Assembly (NCBI GenBank): GCA_964412785.1
Contig: CAYPQD010000043.1
Span: 1 to 21,112 of the forward strand
Direction of reading: 5' to 3'
Length of the DNA stretch: 21,112 nt
Origin: UBA5336 sp964412785
Lineage (GTDB): Bacteria > Pseudomonadota > Alphaproteobacteria > Caulobacterales > Hyphomonadaceae
Part shown: piece after piece, positions 9,001 through 15,798 of the stretch
Layout: every line of letters starts with the position of its first letter
How positions within the stretch are numbered: position 1 is the stretch's first letter
Notes under the pieces: model-generated
The model's input: the letters and a program-made list of their open reading frames with translations, nothing else
Databases searched by the model: none
Told to the model about the DNA's origin: nothing
Position numbers and translations under genes: made by a program

Positions 9001-10743
9001 CACGGTGTCGCCATTGATGGTGACATCAATGGTCTGAGACAGGCTGCCGCCGGCGGCGAAGGTGAGCGTGCCGACCGCGGGCCCGAAATCATTGTCGGCA
9101 AGCGTGGCCGTGCCATCGGCAGTCGCGTAATCGAGCGTGAAGTCGGCGGAATTGTCGCTGCGCGTCACGGTGAAGGTCAGCGTCGCCGTGCCACTGTCGC
9201 CTTCGGCGATCGAGACATCATCGAGGATGACAATATCCTGGGCGCTGCTGCTTCCCGTCGTCGGGTTGATGGCGCCGAATGTATCGGTGACGGCGGTCGG
9301 GTCGGTGTCGAAGAGGGCAAAGCCGACATCGGTGCCGGTGATGTCAAACACCGAGCCACCCGACACGCCAGCCACATTGACCGCGTACCAGTCGCCGGTG
9401 GAGGCATCGCGGAAGAGAAGTTGCGGCTCGGCGCCGGTATAGGCGAAATCCTGGCCGCCGAGACCGGCGCCATAGAGCGTGGCCTCGTCAGCCACGCTAT
9501 CGGGAACGCCAAGGGCGTCGAGAATCGTGCCGAACGCGCTGAGGTCATCGGCGGTCCCGTCATTGTTGGTATCAATGTCGGTGCTCGCGATCGTTCCGGT
9601 GAAGCTGTCGGTCAGGATGAGGGTGAAGGTCGGGTTTTCCAGGTCGGGGATCGTCACCACGGCAAGGCCGTTGGCGTCGAAGGTGCCGGTGACATTGGCC
9701 GCCCGGTCGACAAGACCATTGGCGCCGTCATTCTCGACGCTGACGATCCAGAGATTGAAACTGTCGCCCGGATTGCCGCTCAGCTCGACATCCACATTCG
9801 CCGGATCAGTGCCCGAAGGGTTCGACGAGAATTCGCTGATCAGCGGCGCCGCGCTGCTGCTTCCCGTCGTCGGGTTGATGGCGCCGAATGTATCGGTGAC
9901 GGCGGTCGGGTCGGTGTCGAAGAGGGCAAAGCCGACATCGGTGCCGGTGATGTCAAACACCGAGCCACCCGACACGCCAGCCACATTGACCGCGTACCAG
10001 TCGCCGGTGGAGGCATCGCGGAAGAGAAGTTGCGGCTCGGCGCCGGTATAGGCGAAATCCTGGCCGCCGAGACCGGCGCCATAGAGCGTGGCCTCGTCAG
10101 CCACGCTATCGGGAACGCCAAGGGCGTCGAGAATCGTGCCGAACGCGCTGAGGTCATCGGCGGTCCCGTCATTGTTGGTATCAATGTCGGTGCTCGCGAT
10201 CGTTCCGGTGAAGCTGTCGGTCAGGATGAGGGTGAAGGTCGGGTTTTCCAGGTCGGGGATCGTCACCACGGCAAGGCCGTTGGCGTCGAAGGTGCCGGTG
10301 ACATTGGCCGCCCGGTCGACAAGACCATTGGCGCCGTCATTCTCGACGCTGACGATCCAGAGATTGAAACTGTCGCCCGGATTGCCGCTCAGCTCGACAT
10401 CCACATTCGCCGGATCAGTGCCCGAAGGGTTCGACGAGAATTCGCTGATCAGCGGCGCCGCGGCAAGGGACACGCCTGAAGTCGCAGCTCCGAAGGCGAG
10501 CGGTGCGGCGCCGTCGGCCGGCTTGCCCGAAAGCAGCAGGCCAGCGCCATGGATCGCCGAGGCGTCAGGGCGCTCGGAGACAAACACGCCGCTGCCGAGC
10601 GCGGTCATGTCCGGGCCGGTCAGGGCCAGGTCAAAGTCGAATTCAAATCCGTAAATGCGGGCCATTTGTGCAATTCCCTCGTCGCTGAAGACCGGCTCTT
10701 GTGAGACCGCCCCGCCGCCTCGCGGAGCAGGCTTGCGATCCAC
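6058..10743 (-). CDS. ExeM/NucH-family extracellular nuclease with duplicated N-terminal domain, Calx-beta and RTX repeats
   Basis: Predicted secreted, Ca2+-binding DNase of 1561 residues. Domain order: a short leader without a Sec signal (1-94); two identical 203-residue domains (about 96-298 and 299-501), each starting LISEFSSNPSGTDP (lamin-tail-like by eye) and containing a DTNNDGTADD calcium-type loop; Calx-beta (about 505-615); a nuclease-associated OB-like region (about 650-880); and endonuclease/exonuclease/phosphatase (about 918-1235). Catalytic-type motifs are FNVLNYF (Asn926), LIEMEND (Glu969), VVNHLKSKG (His1073), LGDLNAYAEEDP (Asp1130, Asn1132), TLDYGLAN (Asp1175) and SDHDPVVVG (Asp1226, His1227). 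About 15 RTX nonapeptides follow (about 1258-1397), then a C-terminal secretion module. The start is GTG at 10743 with AAGGAG five bases away; ATG at 10665 (Met27) also has a good GAGGGA. It is divergent from an RTX protease that shares its C-terminus. Confidence 0.9.
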   Translation of the reverse strand: MDRKPAPRGGGAVSQEPVFSDEGIAQMARIYGFEFDFDLALTGPDMTALGSGVFVSERPDASAIHGAGLLLSGKPADGAAPLAFGAATSGVSLAAAPLISEFSSNPSGTDPANVDVELSGNPGDSFNLWIVSVENDGANGLVDRAANVTGTFDANGLAVVTIPDLENPTFTLILTDSFTGTIASTDIDTNNDGTADDLSAFGTILDALGVPDSVADEATLYGAGLGGQDFAYTGAEPQLLFRDASTGDWYAVNVAGVSGGSVFDITGTDVGFALFDTDPTAVTDTFGAINPTTGSSSAAPLISEFSSNPSGTDPANVDVELSGNPGDSFNLWIVSVENDGANGLVDRAANVTGTFDANGLAVVTIPDLENPTFTLILTDSFTGTIASTDIDTNNDGTADDLSAFGTILDALGVPDSVADEATLYGAGLGGQDFAYTGAEPQLLFRDASTGDWYAVNVAGVSGGSVFDITGTDVGFALFDTDPTAVTDTFGAINPTTGSSSAQDIVILDDVSIAEGDSGTATLTFTVTRSDNSADFTLDYATADGTATLADNDFGPAVGTLTFAAGGSLSQTIDVTINGDTVAELDETFTLNLTNLVVTSGAATLADVQGRGTILNDDGVPVTLIHTIQGNPANQVSNPFSGRDNVDGSPLNGVVVTVEAVVVGDFQEGDGDTSRELGGFYLQEEDADADGDLATSEGIFVFDSSFGVDVNVGDVVRVTGTVTEYFGETQIRSVTGVSVVSPSASLPTAATVDLSAISTNQVDQDGDYIADLEAYEGMLVTLPDTLTVHELFQLDRFNEMRLYDGDRPEQFTQFNAPDVAGYDAHLRLVGGNSIIFDDGKNVENDPILTEADLDLSGFFDTADGFGMGDTITGLTGVLGFSWAGKTASGSSWRVRTHIDGTNTFIDAEARDSAPDFADASLKVASFNVLNYFTTLATGFGADNATELARQTEKLVTSLLALDADVIGLIEMENDFDEVSGTPPIQSLVDALNAVAGPGTYDWVRPGVNVIGTGNIANAFIYDTTTIALAGAAAILDTPAFTNPLGYSSQRNRPAVAQTFEEIATGQTFTAVVNHLKSKGVFSTAPVGGDINIDDGVGAFNETRNLAMAELSTWLATDPTGSGDPDVLILGDLNAYAEEDPVQTLLGAGYTNTLAYFSGPIGGQYGYVFDGQTGTLDYGLANSSLLQQIVGTSAWNANADEADALDYNLNFLRDPAIFDGTEPWRASDHDPVVVGLDLGSLNGTPLADNLTGTVAGETIRALGSGDLVFADGGDDLVLAGSGNDRIFGETGSDTLVGGNGDDVARGGEGDDLIAGGRGNDLLIGEAGNDTIFGGEGDGNDLIRGNGGDDQIFGQGGDDTLFAGSGGSDMLDGGDGDDVLLGNSGNATLIGGAGSDTMTAAAGNLTNLFVFEDGFGTDTIEQFDPANPLSVIDLSAVSAITDFTDLVDNHLSEDAGNSVITDGVNSITLVGILNGDLSSGNFAFVPAVPDEPAPGAAESARVETLAKADEEAFAASLAAGDQFITTELAPTAEAATQPAPDLMPLDYGYRGEYFGFDIAELYIG
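6553..6972 (-). repeat. RTX nonapeptide repeats of the nuclease
   Basis: About 15 in-frame glycine/aspartate nonapeptides (GGxGxDxUx type) encode residues about 1258-1397, for example GGNGDDVARGGEGDDLIAGG. Such repeats bind Ca2+ and fold into a beta-roll after type I secretion. The DNA is visibly periodic at 27 bases, which explains the long antisense open frame over it. Confidence 0.9.
9242..10462 (-). repeat. Perfect 609-bp tandem duplication inside the nuclease gene
   Basis: Bases 9242-9850 are repeated head to tail at 9851-10459, and the match runs three bases further (to 10462). Comparing the two copies line by line I found no mismatch. The unit is exactly 203 codons, so it duplicates one whole domain in frame. 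The junction lies in the Ser/Ala-rich linker encoding TTGSSSA. Identity even at silent positions points to a recent duplication or ongoing gene conversion. Confidence 0.95.
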
Positions 10744-10948
10744 GAGTTCTCCTTAGTCCGACTTGATGACAGTTTTTCGGCGCGCCGCCGCACCAAGAAA
10801 CCCTTTGACCGACGCATGGCGGAGGCGTATCCTCACTCAGTCGGGTTTCGTCAGGGTCGGCGCTCAGCCCAGAGTTTTGTTCCGATCAGGCCTGGCCTTG
10901 GACTGCGACTGCAATCGCGGCGCATACATTTGATGAATGGGGACAGCC
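10744..10948. promoter_or_regulatory. Divergent intergenic region between the two RTX exoprotein genes
   Basis: These 205 bases separate the nuclease start (10743, minus) from the protease start (10949, plus) and must hold both promoters. Toward the nuclease there is a strong Shine-Dalgarno, AAGGAG, at 10749-10754. Toward the protease, GGGGA at 10939-10943 precedes the ATG by five bases. TTGGAC (10898-10903) with CATACA (10923-10928) is a poor candidate promoter for the protease; its spacing of 19 is long. I see no clear operator dyad that would co-regulate both genes. Confidence 0.4.
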
Positions 10949-13948
10949 ATGACCTTCGACCAGCAGACACTTGAAGATATCCGCGATGACATCCGCAAGG
11001 CCCTGATGAACGTCATCACTGGTCCGGTGGCGCCGGCCGACGCACCGGCGACCGCGGACAAGGGGGCCGACCTGGCCCCTACCGGCACGCTGGGCACGCT
11101 GGCGCGCCAGGGCGCTCTGCTGAACAAGGGCGCGCTTCCCGAGCTTGCCAGGAAGGCGGGGCTCGATCTCTATGCCGTCCACCTCGCCTGGCAGGACCAC
11201 CTGGCGGCGTCCAGCAGCCTCGCAGAGGCGCAGGCGACCTTCAGCTATGACCATGAGCTGATGCCGCTGCGCAATGCCATGGTGACGGTCGATTTCGTTG
11301 CCAGCACGGCCGACGGTACGGCGCTGCTCTCCCAGCTTGAGAGCCTCGGCCTCGTCAATGGCTCCGTCTATGGCGCGCACGTCTCAGGACAGCTGCCGGT
11401 CGACGCGATCGGTGCCCTCGGCAAGCTCGACAGCCTCAGCCACGCCACCCCGTCCTATGCGATGACGCATGTGGGCAGCGTCGATGGCGAGGCGCTGTTC
11501 TCCATGTTCGGCGACTTGTCGAGCGCCACATTTCTCGTCGATGGGTCCGGGCTGAAGATCGGCATCCTGTCCGACAGTTTTGATGGCAGCCCGACGGCAA
11601 GCGACGACTACGCTGCCAACATCGCCTCCGGTGACCTGCCGGCCGGCATCACCATCCTAAAGGATCTCTCCGGCTCCGGCTTTATAGACGAGGGCCGCGC
11701 CATGGCGCAGCTGATCCACGATGTCGCGCCGGGTGCGGACCTCTCCTTTTACACGGCATTCGATGGCCTGGCCGACTTCGCTGCCGGCATCGGCGCGCTG
11801 GTGGCCGACGGGGCCGAGATCGTCGTTGACGACATCATCTACTTTGCCGAGCCGATGTTCCAGGATGGGATTGTTGCCCAGGCGGCCGATGCAGCCTTCG
11901 CGGCCGGGTCGCTCTACTTCTCCTCGGCTGGAAATCAGGAGCGCCAGTCCTATGAGTCAGTCTTCGTGGGAGTGCCCGATGCGAAACTGGAGGCGATCTG
12001 GTTCACTACTCCGGCCAATCTCTGGCATGATTTCAATCCCGGCGGCCCCGTCGATACCACCCAGACCTTCACTCTGTCGCCGTTCGAGAGCATCCTGCTC
12101 AGCTTCCAGTGGGATTCACCCTTCTTCGACCCGGGCACGGGTTCGCCGGGCTCGACCAACGACCTCGACATCCTGCTTTTCGATGCTAGCCTGACGACCA
12201 TACTGAGCGGCTCCGCTTCCGTGAACATCGGCGGCAATCCGGTTGAGGTCTTCAGCTACACGAACACCACCGGCGCGCCGCTGGAGGTGAATCTCGCCAT
12301 CAGCCTGTATGAGGGTTCCGCTCCCGGGCTGATGAAATATGTCGATTTCAGCGGCGGCACGGCCGGTGCGGAGTACTCCACAGACAGCGGCGCCTCCTAT
12401 GGCCATGCCTCGGCCGAGGGTGCGCTCGGCATCGGCGCCGCCTTCTGGGGCGAGACACCGGGCTATGGCGTTGCGCCGGCCCTTCTTGAGGGCTTCTCCT
12501 CCGCAGGCGGGACGCCGATCCTCTTCATGCCCGACGGAACACCGACCTTCGAGATGCGCGACCGGGTCGACTTTACGGCCTCGGACGGTGACAACAACAC
12601 CTTCTTCGGCAGCGATATCGGCTTCGATCCTGACAGCTTCCCGAACTTCTTCGGCACCTCGGCGGCTGCCCCCAATGCCGCAGCGATTGCCGCACTGATG
12701 CTGCAGTACACCTCCACCTATGGCGGGCCGACTTCGCCGGCCGAAATTTATGCAGCGCTCAAGGCCGGCACCACGGACATCATTGAGCGCTCCGGCTTGC
12801 CGCCTCTGCCCTTGCCCTTCGGCCCGGACGAGGATAGCGGCACCGGTTTCCTCGAAGCCCCGCTGGCCTTCGAGGCCCTTCTGGCCGGCGATGATAGCCT
12901 GACCGGCCTGTCGGGCGATGACAGCCTGCTCGGCCTTGGCGGGAATGACGTGATCGATGGCGCCAGCGGCTTCGACACGATCGATGGCGGCGACGGCAAT
13001 GACTTCATCACCGGTGGCGGCGGCTTCGACTCGCTGATTGGTAGCAGCGGCGCCGACACCTTGCTGGGCGAGACGGCCGACGACACGCTTCTCGGCGGCA
13101 ATGGCGACGACCTGCTCAATGGCGGCAACAACAACGACCTGGAGTATGGCGGCGGCGGCAATGACAAGGTGTTCGGCGGCAATGGCGCCGATACGCTGTA
13201 TGGACAGAATGGCGACGACACGCTGGTTGGCGGCAAGGCCGTGGACCCCGATTTCCTGTCCGGTGGCGCCGGCAATGACATCCTGCTCGGACAGGAAGGC
13301 GACGACACCCTGCAAGGCGGCAATGGCGATGACCGCCTGTCAGGCGGCTCTCAGGTGGATGTCCTGGAGGGCCAGGCCGGCAATGACACGTTGATTGGCG
13401 GCGGCGGCAACGACACGCTGATCGGCGGGACGGGCGATGACGAACTGACCGGATCGGGCAATGCCGACATCTTCTTCTTCGAGAACGGCTTCGGCGATGA
13501 CACCATCACCGACTTTGCCGCCGGCATCGGTGCGGAGAAGGTCAACCTTACAAATGTCTCCGCGATCACCGACTTTGCCGACCTGATGGCAAGCCATGCG
13601 AGCGAGGTGTCAGGTAACACGATCATTGACGACCTCTCCGGCAATACGATCACCCTTATCGGTGTGACCATGGCGAGCCTGATCGCTGCGGATTTCGAGT
13701 TCGCTTCGGCGATCCCGGATGCGCCGGCACCGGAAGGCGCCGGAACCGCGAAAGCCGCCGCCACGGTGGACGGACCCGTCGCGCTCGAACAGGCGCCGTC
13801 GGCGAGCTTCGACCAGTTCATCGCCGAAACGGCCATCGACACGGCTTTTGCTGGCTTTGACCCGGTGTTGCAGCCCGTGGTGACCTATGGGGCCGACCTG
13901 TTCGGCTTCCAGCTTGCCGCTCTCGACGCTGATGGCGGCTTCTTTTAA
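10949..13948 (+). CDS. S8-like (subtilase-fold) RTX exoprotein, predicted secreted peptidase
   Basis: A 999-residue secreted protein with no Sec signal. An N-terminal propeptide-like region (about 95-180) precedes a subtilisin-type domain (about 200-610). Catalytic Asp209 lies in GILSDSFDG, oxyanion Asn329 in SSAGNQ and nucleophile Ser571 in GTSAAAPNAAAIAALML. The segment that normally carries the catalytic His (HGTxxA) reads DEGRAMAQLIHDVAPGA, with Glu248 at the His position. A beta-rich insertion (about 350-470) splits the domain. About 21 RTX nonapeptides (645-836) and a C-terminal module matching that of the divergent nuclease complete it. ATG 10949 is chosen over ATG 10937 because only the former has a Shine-Dalgarno (GGGGA, five bases away). 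The stop overlaps the rsmA stop. Peptidase activity is inferred; an inactive subtilase-fold protein is possible. Confidence 0.85.
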   Translation: MTFDQQTLEDIRDDIRKALMNVITGPVAPADAPATADKGADLAPTGTLGTLARQGALLNKGALPELARKAGLDLYAVHLAWQDHLAASSSLAEAQATFSYDHELMPLRNAMVTVDFVASTADGTALLSQLESLGLVNGSVYGAHVSGQLPVDAIGALGKLDSLSHATPSYAMTHVGSVDGEALFSMFGDLSSATFLVDGSGLKIGILSDSFDGSPTASDDYAANIASGDLPAGITILKDLSGSGFIDEGRAMAQLIHDVAPGADLSFYTAFDGLADFAAGIGALVADGAEIVVDDIIYFAEPMFQDGIVAQAADAAFAAGSLYFSSAGNQERQSYESVFVGVPDAKLEAIWFTTPANLWHDFNPGGPVDTTQTFTLSPFESILLSFQWDSPFFDPGTGSPGSTNDLDILLFDASLTTILSGSASVNIGGNPVEVFSYTNTTGAPLEVNLAISLYEGSAPGLMKYVDFSGGTAGAEYSTDSGASYGHASAEGALGIGAAFWGETPGYGVAPALLEGFSSAGGTPILFMPDGTPTFEMRDRVDFTASDGDNNTFFGSDIGFDPDSFPNFFGTSAAAPNAAAIAALMLQYTSTYGGPTSPAEIYAALKAGTTDIIERSGLPPLPLPFGPDEDSGTGFLEAPLAFEALLAGDDSLTGLSGDDSLLGLGGNDVIDGASGFDTIDGGDGNDFITGGGGFDSLIGSSGADTLLGETADDTLLGGNGDDLLNGGNNNDLEYGGGGNDKVFGGNGADTLYGQNGDDTLVGGKAVDPDFLSGGAGNDILLGQEGDDTLQGGNGDDRLSGGSQVDVLEGQAGNDTLIGGGGNDTLIGGTGDDELTGSGNADIFFFENGFGDDTITDFAAGIGAEKVNLTNVSAITDFADLMASHASEVSGNTIIDDLSGNTITLIGVTMASLIAADFEFASAIPDAPAPEGAGTAKAAATVDGPVALEQAPSASFDQFIAETAIDTAFAGFDPVLQPVVTYGADLFGFQLAALDADGGFF
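12881..13456 (+). repeat. RTX nonapeptide repeats of the subtilase-like protein
   Basis: About 21 consecutive GGxGxDxUx-type units encode residues about 645-836, among them two nearly identical units reading GNDTLIGGGGNDTLIGG. They predict a Ca2+-dependent beta-roll. One unit (around residues 762-771) is irregular, carrying a KAVDPD insertion. Confidence 0.9.
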
Positions 13949-14787
13949 GGGATCGGTTGGTCCGGCAGGGTTTCCGCGAGTCGGCGGTATCCCTGCTGGT
14001 CCACGGTTTCCGCTCTGCGGGTCGGATCAAGGCCGGCCCCATCTATCCAGGCGGCGACATCAAGGCCGCGGGCCCTTGCCAGTGTCTTGAGGGACACCCG
14101 CAGCATTTTCCGCCGCTGGCCGAAGGCCGCTGCCGTCACCGCCTGCAGGGCCTGCAACCGGTCAAACCGTGAGGCCTCCGGCAGCGGCTCGAATATGACG
14201 ATTGCACTGTCGACCTTGGGTGGTGGGCGGAAAGCGCCCGGCGGCAGGGTGAAGGCAAGGCTCGCCCGGTCGACGGAAGCCGTCAGCACGGCAAGGCGAC
14301 CATAGGCCGGCGTCCCGGGCGCGGCGCAGATGCGCTCGCCGACCTCCTTCTGGACCATCAGGGCCATCGGCCCGCGCCACGCCCCGGCTGTCAGCCAGCC
14401 GGTAATAAGCGGTGTCGCCACATTATAGGGCAGATTGGCGAGGATATGCACAGGCGTGGCCAGGCCGAGGCGAGCGATCTCTCCAGGCCAGTCGACCCGC
14501 CGCGCATCGCCCCCGATCACGGCAAGGCGCCCGGCCGCTACCTCCGGCCACTGATGCAGCGCATCGGCAAAGCGCGGATCGGCCTCCACCGCGAGAACGC
14601 GCGACGCACCGGCATCAAGCAATGCGCGGGTGAGCCCGCCCGGGCCGGGGCCGACCTCGATAACGCCCGCCCGGTCTAGCGGCCCGGTCGCCGCCGCGAT
14701 CCGCCGCAGGATGTCCGGGTCGAACAGGAAATGCTGGCCGAGCGCCTTGCGCGCCGGCAGTGCCGCCGGCCGGCCCGTCTCAGCCAT
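13945..14787 (-). CDS. rsmA: 16S rRNA (adenine(1518)-N(6)/adenine(1519)-N(6))-dimethyltransferase
   Basis: Dimethylates the two adjacent adenines of the 3'-terminal hairpin of 16S rRNA using S-adenosylmethionine, a late step of small-subunit maturation. The 280-residue product (E. coli 273) has the N-terminal KALGQHFLFDPDILRRIA, the SAM-binding motif I EVGPGPGGLTRALL, the acidic motif II VLAVEADPRF, and catalytic motif IV NLPYN within ILANLPYNVATPLI. The frame is open for 51 more codons upstream, but the family N-terminus and an 8-base overlap with pdxA (ATGGCTGA) fix the ATG at 14787 and suggest translational coupling. It is the last gene of lptD-surA-pdxA-rsmA here. Its TAA interlocks with the stop of the convergent protease gene, leaving no space for a terminator. 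The former name is ksgA. Confidence 0.96.
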   Translation of the reverse strand: MAETGRPAALPARKALGQHFLFDPDILRRIAAATGPLDRAGVIEVGPGPGGLTRALLDAGASRVLAVEADPRFADALHQWPEVAAGRLAVIGGDARRVDWPGEIARLGLATPVHILANLPYNVATPLITGWLTAGAWRGPMALMVQKEVGERICAAPGTPAYGRLAVLTASVDRASLAFTLPPGAFRPPPKVDSAIVIFEPLPEASRFDRLQALQAVTAAAFGQRRKMLRVSLKTLARARGLDVAAWIDGAGLDPTRRAETVDQQGYRRLAETLPDQPIP

Positions 14788-15787
14788 CGGTGGCAGCCTC
14801 ATGGTCGGCGAGCGTGCGCGCCAGCCGGATGGCCGCGATGAGGCTGTCGGCCCGCACCGTGCCGGAAGCGGCTGCGTCATAGGCTGTGCCATGGTCCGGG
14901 CTGGTGCGGATGAGCGGCAGGCCGAGGGTGGTGTTGACACCGCCCCAGAAGTCGAGGGTCTTGACCGGGATCAGGCCCTGGTCATGGGTCATCGCGATGA
15001 CGGCGTCGAAGCGGCCCGCCAGCGCCTCGGCAAAGACGCTGTCGGCAGGGCGGGGGTCGGCGATGTCGATGCCAAGACCGCGAAGGGCCGCCGCCGACGG
15101 GGCGATGATGCCGCGTTCCTCATGGCCAAGTGCGCCGCCCTCCCCGGCATGGGGGTTGAGGCCGGTGAACACCAGTCGCGGCGCCGCCAGGCCGAAGCGC
15201 ACGCGCAGGTCACGGTCAACGATCCGGCCAATGGCCACAAGGCTTTCCGTTGTGATGGCATCGACCGCCTGTCGCAATGGCAGGTGTATCGTCGCAAGCG
15301 CAACCCGGAGCCCGCCGCCGACCAGCATCATGACCGGGCGCGGCGCCGGGCCGTCGCCGGCGGTCAGTGCTGCAAGGAATTCCGTATGGCCCGGATGGCG
15401 GAAGCCCGCTTCGTAAAGCACCGCCTTGGAGATCGGGTTGGTAACGATGGCGGCGGCCTCGCCGGCGAGCGTTGCCTGCACCGCCGCCTCGATGGAGCCG
15501 GTAATGGCCGGCGCGGCAGCCGGAGACGGCATGCCAGCCCGGACCGGCCCGGCATCCGGCCCGGTGTCGATCACCGGCAGGCCATGCGACCAGGCGACTT
15601 GTGCTTCCAACGGGTGCTGAACGCGGATCACCGGCCCGAAAGCCTCAAACACGCCAGCCGGTCCGAATGCGACGACCGCAAGGGCGGGATCGTCAGCCAG
15701 GGTCCGCCACGCGGCTGCTGTGACCTGCGGGCCGCAGCCCGCCGGGTCGCCGAGGGTCAGCGCAAGTGGCCGGGATCGGGCGGCCAG
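14780..15787 (-). CDS. pdxA: 4-hydroxythreonine-4-phosphate dehydrogenase, probable CTG start
   Basis: Oxidises 4-phosphohydroxy-L-threonine with NAD in DXP-dependent pyridoxal 5'-phosphate synthesis. The metal-binding histidines appear in ATIHLPLR, LNPHAGEGG and THDQGLIPVK; other family marks are GHTEF and GVNTTLGLPLIRTSPDHGTA. The first ATG/GTG in the frame is GTG at 15652, but the family N-terminus (LALTLGDPAGCGPQ) is encoded upstream of it in the same frame, with no ATG, GTG or TTG before the surA TAG. CTG at 15787 has AGGGGG five bases away and gives 335 residues. It places the histidines at 168, 213 and 268, two residues off the E. coli positions 166, 211 and 266. It lies 9 bases after surA and overlaps rsmA by 8. 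A CTG start or a base error at the start codon are the alternatives; gene identity is certain. Confidence 0.93.
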   Translation of the reverse strand: MAARSRPLALTLGDPAGCGPQVTAAAWRTLADDPALAVVAFGPAGVFEAFGPVIRVQHPLEAQVAWSHGLPVIDTGPDAGPVRAGMPSPAAAPAITGSIEAAVQATLAGEAAAIVTNPISKAVLYEAGFRHPGHTEFLAALTAGDGPAPRPVMMLVGGGLRVALATIHLPLRQAVDAITTESLVAIGRIVDRDLRVRFGLAAPRLVFTGLNPHAGEGGALGHEERGIIAPSAAALRGLGIDIADPRPADSVFAEALAGRFDAVIAMTHDQGLIPVKTLDFWGGVNTTLGLPLIRTSPDHGTAYDAAASGTVRADSLIAAIRLARTLADHEAATDG

Positions 15788-15792
15788 GACCG

Positions 15793-15798
15793 CCCCCT
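15793..15798 (-). promoter_or_regulatory. Ribosome binding site supporting the CTG start of pdxA
   Basis: On the minus strand AGGGGG partly overlaps the surA stop codon (TAG) and stands five bases before CTG at 15787. No other purine-rich site lies near an alternative start before the conserved PdxA N-terminus. Confidence 0.5.

Noticed and set aside
8869..10479. A 536-codon plus-strand open frame over the nuclease, with an internal repeat
   Set aside because: It is antisense to the duplicated nuclease domain, and its repeat is just the shadow of that duplication. It shows no protein family features, only composition typical of antisense GC-rich frames.
12116..13315. A 399-codon minus-strand open frame over the protease RTX repeats
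   Set aside because: It is the reverse reading of 27-base RTX periodicity and carries no independent family signature.
12881..13456. Short regularly spaced DNA repeats that could suggest a CRISPR or satellite array
   Set aside because: They are in-frame, degenerate 27-base units encoding RTX nonapeptides, without conserved repeats separated by unique spacers.
14788..14940. Upstream 51-codon extension of rsmA
   Set aside because: The extension lies wholly inside pdxA and is Pro/Ser/Arg-rich, while the RsmA family N-terminus begins shortly after the ATG at 14787.
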